Part shown: positions 59,839-64,000 of the stretch, piece after piece
How positions within the stretch are numbered: position 1 is the first letter of the stretch
Layout of the letters: every line of letters begins with the position of its first letter
Notes under the pieces: model-generated
What the model was told of the DNA's origin: nothing
The model's database searches: none
Seen by the model: only the letters and a program-made list of their open reading frames with translations
DNA from: Entonaema liquescens
Taxonomy: Eukaryota; Ascomycota; Sordariomycetes; Xylariales; Xylariaceae
Direction of reading: 5' to 3'
Assembly (NCBI GenBank): GCA_902805475.1
Contig: CADCSX010000002.1
Coordinates: 186,001 to 250,000, forward strand
Length of the DNA: 64,000 nt
Made by a program: the position numbers and the translations under genes

Positions 59839-60559
59839 GGAATGGATGTATTACCCTATAAGTCTTTAAAATGGTGTTTTGTGAAGGTCTGGCGATAGCC
59901 TCTTTATCTCATTCTAACCATAACAGAGTAAATATCAAAGCTTCATAACCTCATTCAACCAACTATCCCTAATATTTAGTTACCATAACGTCAAACAGTT
60001 CTCAAAGATCAATCTCGTAAAGTATAGCAGACGGGCAATTCTCAATACACAACACATATATTCAAACCAGTATATAAACTTCAATACTTTTTGATTCGGC
60101 TACGTTATGTTCTCGATCGGCACCATATACGTACTCCATCCGACTAGCTAGGCTATGTATCGAGCCACCTAAGGCCTCGTGGTAATAATATACACTCATC
60201 TCTTTTTATTTTCCCTCGCTTGGGTATATGGGACGGGGGAACAGAAATCCCACCATGTCGATCAAAAACAACAAAAAAGGAATAAACTCTCTCTATATGG
60301 GGGTTAAGCAGGAACACGCCATTTCCTTATCCCTCCCTGGGTGGTATGGTATCATAAGTGAGTGTGTGGTTTGCTGGGTATCATGGGACCCAAACAGGAG
60401 GGAAAAAAGACCAATGCACCGTCAAACTCCGAGCTGCTCCTTTTCGATATGCTACAGTCAAGCACCAACGCTTGCTTCATGCCTCATCATCTGATGCCCC
60501 TTCGCTATATGCTGTAACGCCACGTTTACTGCGTCTGTATGGCTCAAGGCGTGGGTATG

Positions 60560-62458
60560 CTACATGGCTTTGCCAACGCTACCCTGGCTCTTGCCGCTCT
60601 TGCTGCTCTTCGCGTCGGAATCCCGACGTACTAATCCGCTGTCTGGACTGGGTGTGTACCGCTCAACTGCCGGACCAACATCCGGCCCTGGATCACCCCA
60701 GCCCATATTACTTACGCCGCTTGAGTATTTCGACGTGAAGCTCTCATTTCTCGTATGGGCCTGTGGCGGGATGTTGGGTACACTCCCGGTATAATTGCTA
60801 TTGCGGCTGGCTCTGCTGGCCCATCCGGCGGTAGCATCCATACTGGAGTTAGCGCTTCGCATAAGAAGATCCGGGCGGTCCAGATCGAAGGGGTCCGAAC
60901 GGAATCTATTGCGTCGAGTCCCAATGGTGCCCACGCTTGTGCGGTAGCTAGCATTGCTCGTCTGGCGGCTAATACTAACGTTCACACTATGACCGCGGGA
61001 GTGCCGGACGTTTTGAACGTAGGTTGCGGTCCCTCCCTTTACAACACCCGACGGAGCCCTGATGGCATTTGAATCCGAAAATGGATTGTTAGTTGCAGAA
61101 ACTACTAGAGGCGTAGTCTTAGCCGTATTGTTGCCTATAGCGTTTACATCGGAAAAGGGGTCGGTAGAATCGAGGTCTAATCCTATGCCGTCGAGGAAAT
61201 GTTGTTTACCACCCACGGATACTGAACGGCGCCGATTACCATTTGCGCCCCCTTGCGCTTTTTCTAATTCTCGCTCGGTTTGCAGGCCGAATGCAGGTCC
61301 ATTGATTTGAGATTCATGACGTAGCTGCCAGTTAGAATTCTCATCCTCTGCCAACCGGCTCCACCAATCCACAGGAGCTTTGTTGATTGTAGGTACGGCA
61401 GTCGAACCGCTTCGACTATGCGCTGGCATGGGCAGACCAAATTGAGAGTTCCCGCGGTCAAGGTTAACGCTTGGGCTCGGACTAGCGCTGCGTGTCACGA
61501 TGTCTCCAACCCGCCCGCGCAGTCTCCGATACCTAGCCTCGATGGCCGCCCAGATCTTCCCAGAAAGCGGTGTCGGGCCCAAGGACGTCCGACTGATCAG
61601 GTAAAATCCCTTCTCATTTTCAGGGGATGACGCATTAGGGAACATAGACGTCAACATACTGCTCCTCCGATCCACTCTCTTCCTCTTTCGCCAGAACCAG
61701 ATCATAAATGCTATTAGCGAGATTGCTATGACTCCACCGACGACCCCAGACGCTATGGCTATCGTCTGTCCCGTAGTGATAGCATTGCCAGTTGCGGCTT
61801 TTTGGGTACTTGGCAGTTCTGTCCCTCTCGTCCCGGCCTCTGCCGACGAGCTCGAGGCTTGTGTTGCCCCTATTGTCGGCAGCGCGGTACTTTCTACAGA
61901 ACTGATCAATGAGGAAGAATCTACCGGTTGGACGAGAACCGCGGGCGTTGATTGTGTAGGATTATCATCCTGGCTTGCTGAACTCGACACCGGCGTAGCT
62001 GGTTGATCAAGGGATGGAGTAGGAGACGGGGTAGCAGACGTGTCAAGGAGGAGGGCGGACGAAGAGATTCCATCAGTGCTGGTTATGGCTGGCGCTGGTG
62101 GTGATACGGGAATAGCCGGATCTGCTGGGGATGGCGAGGCTCCAGTGTCTGCTGGGCCTGGGAGTATTTCCGTAGGTAGAGCTTCTGTAGGGGTGATATC
62201 CCCTTGAGCTGGGTTTTCGATTGGGGATGCTTGACTATCGATCGTTGTCGAACTAGATATAGACGAAGGTGTTGAAGATGAGGTTGAAGTTGAAGATGAC
62301 GATGATATCGAAGATGAAGTTGAACTCGATAAAGTTGATTCTGAAGCCGACTCTGAAGTCGATGTTGAACTAGGGGCTGCAGGTGTTGCTTGCTCGATAC
62401 GGACTAATTTCGGCACTGCCGTACACCTTCTGCCCTTACGAGTCGTAATAGACGCCAT
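60560..62458 (-). CDS. Ser/Thr-rich single-pass membrane protein
   Basis: Single-exon gene of 632 residues. The N-terminal 230 residues are overwhelmingly Ser, Thr, Pro and Ala, suited to O-mannosylation. A single hydrophobic helix follows at about 231-260 (IAIASGVVGGVIAISLIAFMIWFW), then a stop-transfer RKRKR cluster, a Mid2-like arrangement. The 370-residue tail is Ser-rich and hydrophilic with conserved-looking NPFSDSNAI and SDPFDLDRPDLL segments. In fungi such proteins act as wall-stress sensors or wall-membrane tethers; that role is inferred. No N-terminal signal peptide is visible (MASITTRKGRRCTAVPKL), so either an upstream exon was missed or the protein inserts by its one helix. Confidence 0.8.
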   Translation of the reverse strand: MASITTRKGRRCTAVPKLVRIEQATPAAPSSTSTSESASESTLSSSTSSSISSSSSTSTSSSTPSSISSSTTIDSQASPIENPAQGDITPTEALPTEILPGPADTGASPSPADPAIPVSPPAPAITSTDGISSSALLLDTSATPSPTPSLDQPATPVSSSASQDDNPTQSTPAVLVQPVDSSSLISSVESTALPTIGATQASSSSAEAGTRGTELPSTQKAATGNAITTGQTIAIASGVVGGVIAISLIAFMIWFWRKRKRVDRRSSMLTSMFPNASSPENEKGFYLISRTSLGPTPLSGKIWAAIEARYRRLRGRVGDIVTRSASPSPSVNLDRGNSQFGLPMPAHSRSGSTAVPTINKAPVDWWSRLAEDENSNWQLRHESQINGPAFGLQTERELEKAQGGANGNRRRSVSVGGKQHFLDGIGLDLDSTDPFSDVNAIGNNTAKTTPLVVSATNNPFSDSNAIRAPSGVVKGGTATYVQNVRHSRGHSVNVSISRQTSNASYRTSVGTIGTRRNRFRSDPFDLDRPDLLMRSANSSMDATAGWASRASRNSNYTGSVPNIPPQAHTRNESFTSKYSSGVSNMGWGDPGPDVGPAVERYTPSPDSGLVRRDSDAKSSKSGKSQGSVGKAM

Positions 62459-63009
62459 GATCGTGAAGTATGAAAATAAGGCGATACCAGTCGCTAAAAA
62501 CCGAACACGAAATAATTACCGCCGCTCTGGGCAAATGAAGTAAAGGTAAAATGAGGCTATAAGAAAGGAAGAAAAGAAAACGGCCGCGGCGGCCGAGCTA
62601 CGATGATCAGATCATCAAAGATAAGTTGTGAAAGAATAGCAAAACTCTCGTTTTCCTCTGGAAAAAGACAAAGTGAGATGGAATTAAACGCTCTACGTAA
62701 TGATGATATCTGAAAATGAAGTTTAGGAAGAAAAGCACTTACACCTCTCGGAAGAAAGCGAACGAGAACGGGATGGATGGGGTCTAGGGCTCGTCAAACG
62801 ACTAGGTTAACGAGAATACTACGACGCCCCCCCTGGATGTCCACCATTCCGAGATAACCACTCTCTACTCTGCCACTTCGTGGACGTGCACTACTACGGT
62901 GGTAAGGGTTTGCACGTCCATTTGATTCTGTCGTAACGACGAAGTCCCTGTATGGTGTGTTTGGTGGTAAGGATGTGGGAGGACAAGATTGGCTGATGTC
63001 GGTGTTGAG

Positions 63010-63036
63010 GCCGTTGAAGCCGTTGAAGCCGTTGAG
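63010..63036. repeat. 9-nt direct repeat GCCGTTGAA x3
   Basis: Three copies, the last one altered in its final base. Confidence 0.8.
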
Positions 63037-63116
63037 GAAACAAAAACGGTCAAGATCGGTTGGATAGGTCAGACAGGGGTAACCCCTAAAGCGCCGTCTA
63101 AAGTCTCCAATGAACC

Positions 63117-63147
63117 CTTTCAGGGCTCTTTCAGGGCTCTTTCAGGA
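63117..63147. repeat. 11-nt direct repeat TTTCAGGGCTC x3
   Basis: Two full copies and one partial copy (TTTCAGGAGG). Confidence 0.8.
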
Positions 63148-64000
63148 GGGTTGATAGCCTCAGAATTCCCTCTTGTGGATGTGGGGTAAAACGCTTAAAC
63201 CCCTGACTTGTAACAAATCTGAAGCAACGAGGGTGGAGGGGAGGGTCAACCCTTCAGCCGCATAGATACGCCACAGTATTTATCATATTATAGGTAGTTA
63301 TTATATATTACAATAGTTATTATATATTATAACTTGTAATACTTAATATCTGTTTGAAAGAGATTAGCAAAATTTGAATAAATATAGCCGTGTGTACGGA
63401 TCCGTAAGGAGGTTTGTTACTCAAACATTATTTTTTTACATGCTATATTAATAATTCTGATATTGGTACTGGTGGGGGCTGTAGGCTTGTTTCGTTAATA
63501 CCTTAGTGTGTGTATGTTGTATGTTACTGACTGGACTGGGGGATACATAGCGACGTCTAGGGACGGAAGCGAGCGGCTTGGCACGGGTTGAACTGTTAAG
63601 GAGTTACGGTGTTTTAACGAATTAACCATCGGTGGGTAAAATAAACGTCTCCTGTTTTCTTCACCAGAGATGGGGAAAAAAGGCATCGAACGACTCCGAG
63701 TTTCAAGGTAAATATGATGATATAGTTGAGTCCCGAGAACACTTGTAGGATCGAGTTCTGATGGTCCCTCCCGAGCTGCCGAAGGGGGATTGTGCATCAA
63801 GGTAAGTAGTATTTTGTGCATGTAATCCACTTAGCCTACCCGATTTACGGGGAGATATCAAACTTGATGGATCAATGTTTGCGGATATTGATGTCGATGC
63901 CAATGTATGGTCTTATAGAAGGTATGGTCTTATAGAAGAGTCCTTGGCAAAGGTTTATATATGACAAACGGTGATTGTTAGCTCTCGTCGAATAATGCGT

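Larger units (their letters stand above)
58224..60559. other. Convergent gap with MCB/SCB-like elements
   Basis: Both neighbours end here, so no known start codon adjoins it. Holds GACA tracts (58418-58434 and 58804-58826), a cluster of G1/S-type sites (59094-59170), and a (GT)n block near 59796. A minus-strand ORF near 58983-59192 has no domain. A noncoding or missed small gene is possible. Confidence 0.5.
62459..64000. other. Upstream intergenic region with short repeats
   Basis: Up to the right edge of the window. Two tandem repeats are visible: GCCGTTGAA x3 (63010-63036) and TTTCAGGGCTC x3 (63117-63147). ORFs at 63495-63903 have no recognised domain. No gene supported. Confidence 0.45.

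Noticed and set aside
62280..62370. Acidic antisense repeat frame opposite the Ser-rich membrane protein
   Set aside because: Ser codons TCA/TCG/TCT read antisense as acidic residues; a codon artefact.
1..64000. CRISPR array, prophage or bacterial operon
   Set aside because: No regularly spaced identical repeats with unique spacers; genes carry spliceosomal introns, so a eukaryotic origin is clear.

Overview
The window is nuclear DNA from a filamentous ascomycete (Pezizomycotina, most likely a sordariomycete-type genome). The genes carry short GT-AG introns (45-160 nt) with CTAAC/CTGAC-like branch points, and the proteins are typically fungal: a CYP52-type P450, a Fus3/Pmk1-type MAP kinase, Pom152, a Whi5/Nrm1-type repressor, a Zn(II)2Cys6 factor and a HeLo-domain protein. 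Genes are spaced by long AT-rich intergenic stretches with microsatellites and a recurrent TAGGTAGGTACCTA-like motif. I rebuilt exon structures by hand from reading frame, splice signals and family knowledge. No transcript evidence was available.

Layout. 1-924: 3' part of a CYP52-like P450. 925-4354: AT-rich gene-free DNA with one Pol III (tRNA-like) gene. 4355-4732 (-): thioredoxin. 5657-11906: an accessory-looking island with a HeLo-pseudokinase (+), a convergent protein kinase interrupted by an in-frame stop or an in-frame intron (-), a tail-anchored degenerate GTPase-like protein (+) and a decayed second copy of it. 12262-13995 (-): pyruvate decarboxylase. 15274-15928 (-) and 16363-17353 (+): a divergent pair, Erv1 sulfhydryl oxidase and uroporphyrinogen-III synthase. 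18557-19775 (+): TLDc/Oxr1 protein. 21787-23028 (-): MAP kinase, with a 4-kb gene-free upstream region. 27030-30042 (-): Sec24. 31817-32183 (+): a 91-aa single-pass membrane protein. 33599-35811 (-): Zn2Cys6 factor. 38978-42903 (-): nucleoporin Pom152, with an apparent 1-nt frameshift. 44701-46498 (+): UCH37/Bap1-type deubiquitinase. 47515-48612 (-): phosphatidylserine synthase. 50044-52583 (-): zinc metallopeptidase with a C-terminal jacalin-like domain. 57055-58223 (+): Whi5/Nrm1-type repressor. 60560-62458 (-): Ser/Thr-rich single-pass membrane protein.

Most genes are unlinked housekeeping functions (secretion, mitochondrial thiol oxidation, heme and phospholipid synthesis, nuclear pore, cell cycle, signalling). 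The best candidate for something undescribed is the 5.6-11.9 kb island. It combines a HeLo domain (the fold family of fungal incompatibility and cell-death effectors) fused to a catalytically dead kinase, a tail-to-tail partner kinase that keeps its catalytic residues, and a membrane-anchored GTPase-like protein with a broken paralogue. Secondary items are a dense MCB/SCB-type site cluster in the gap after the Whi5/Nrm1-like gene, and a UCH37 intron whose CTT microsatellite ends at a competing acceptor leading to an immediate stop.
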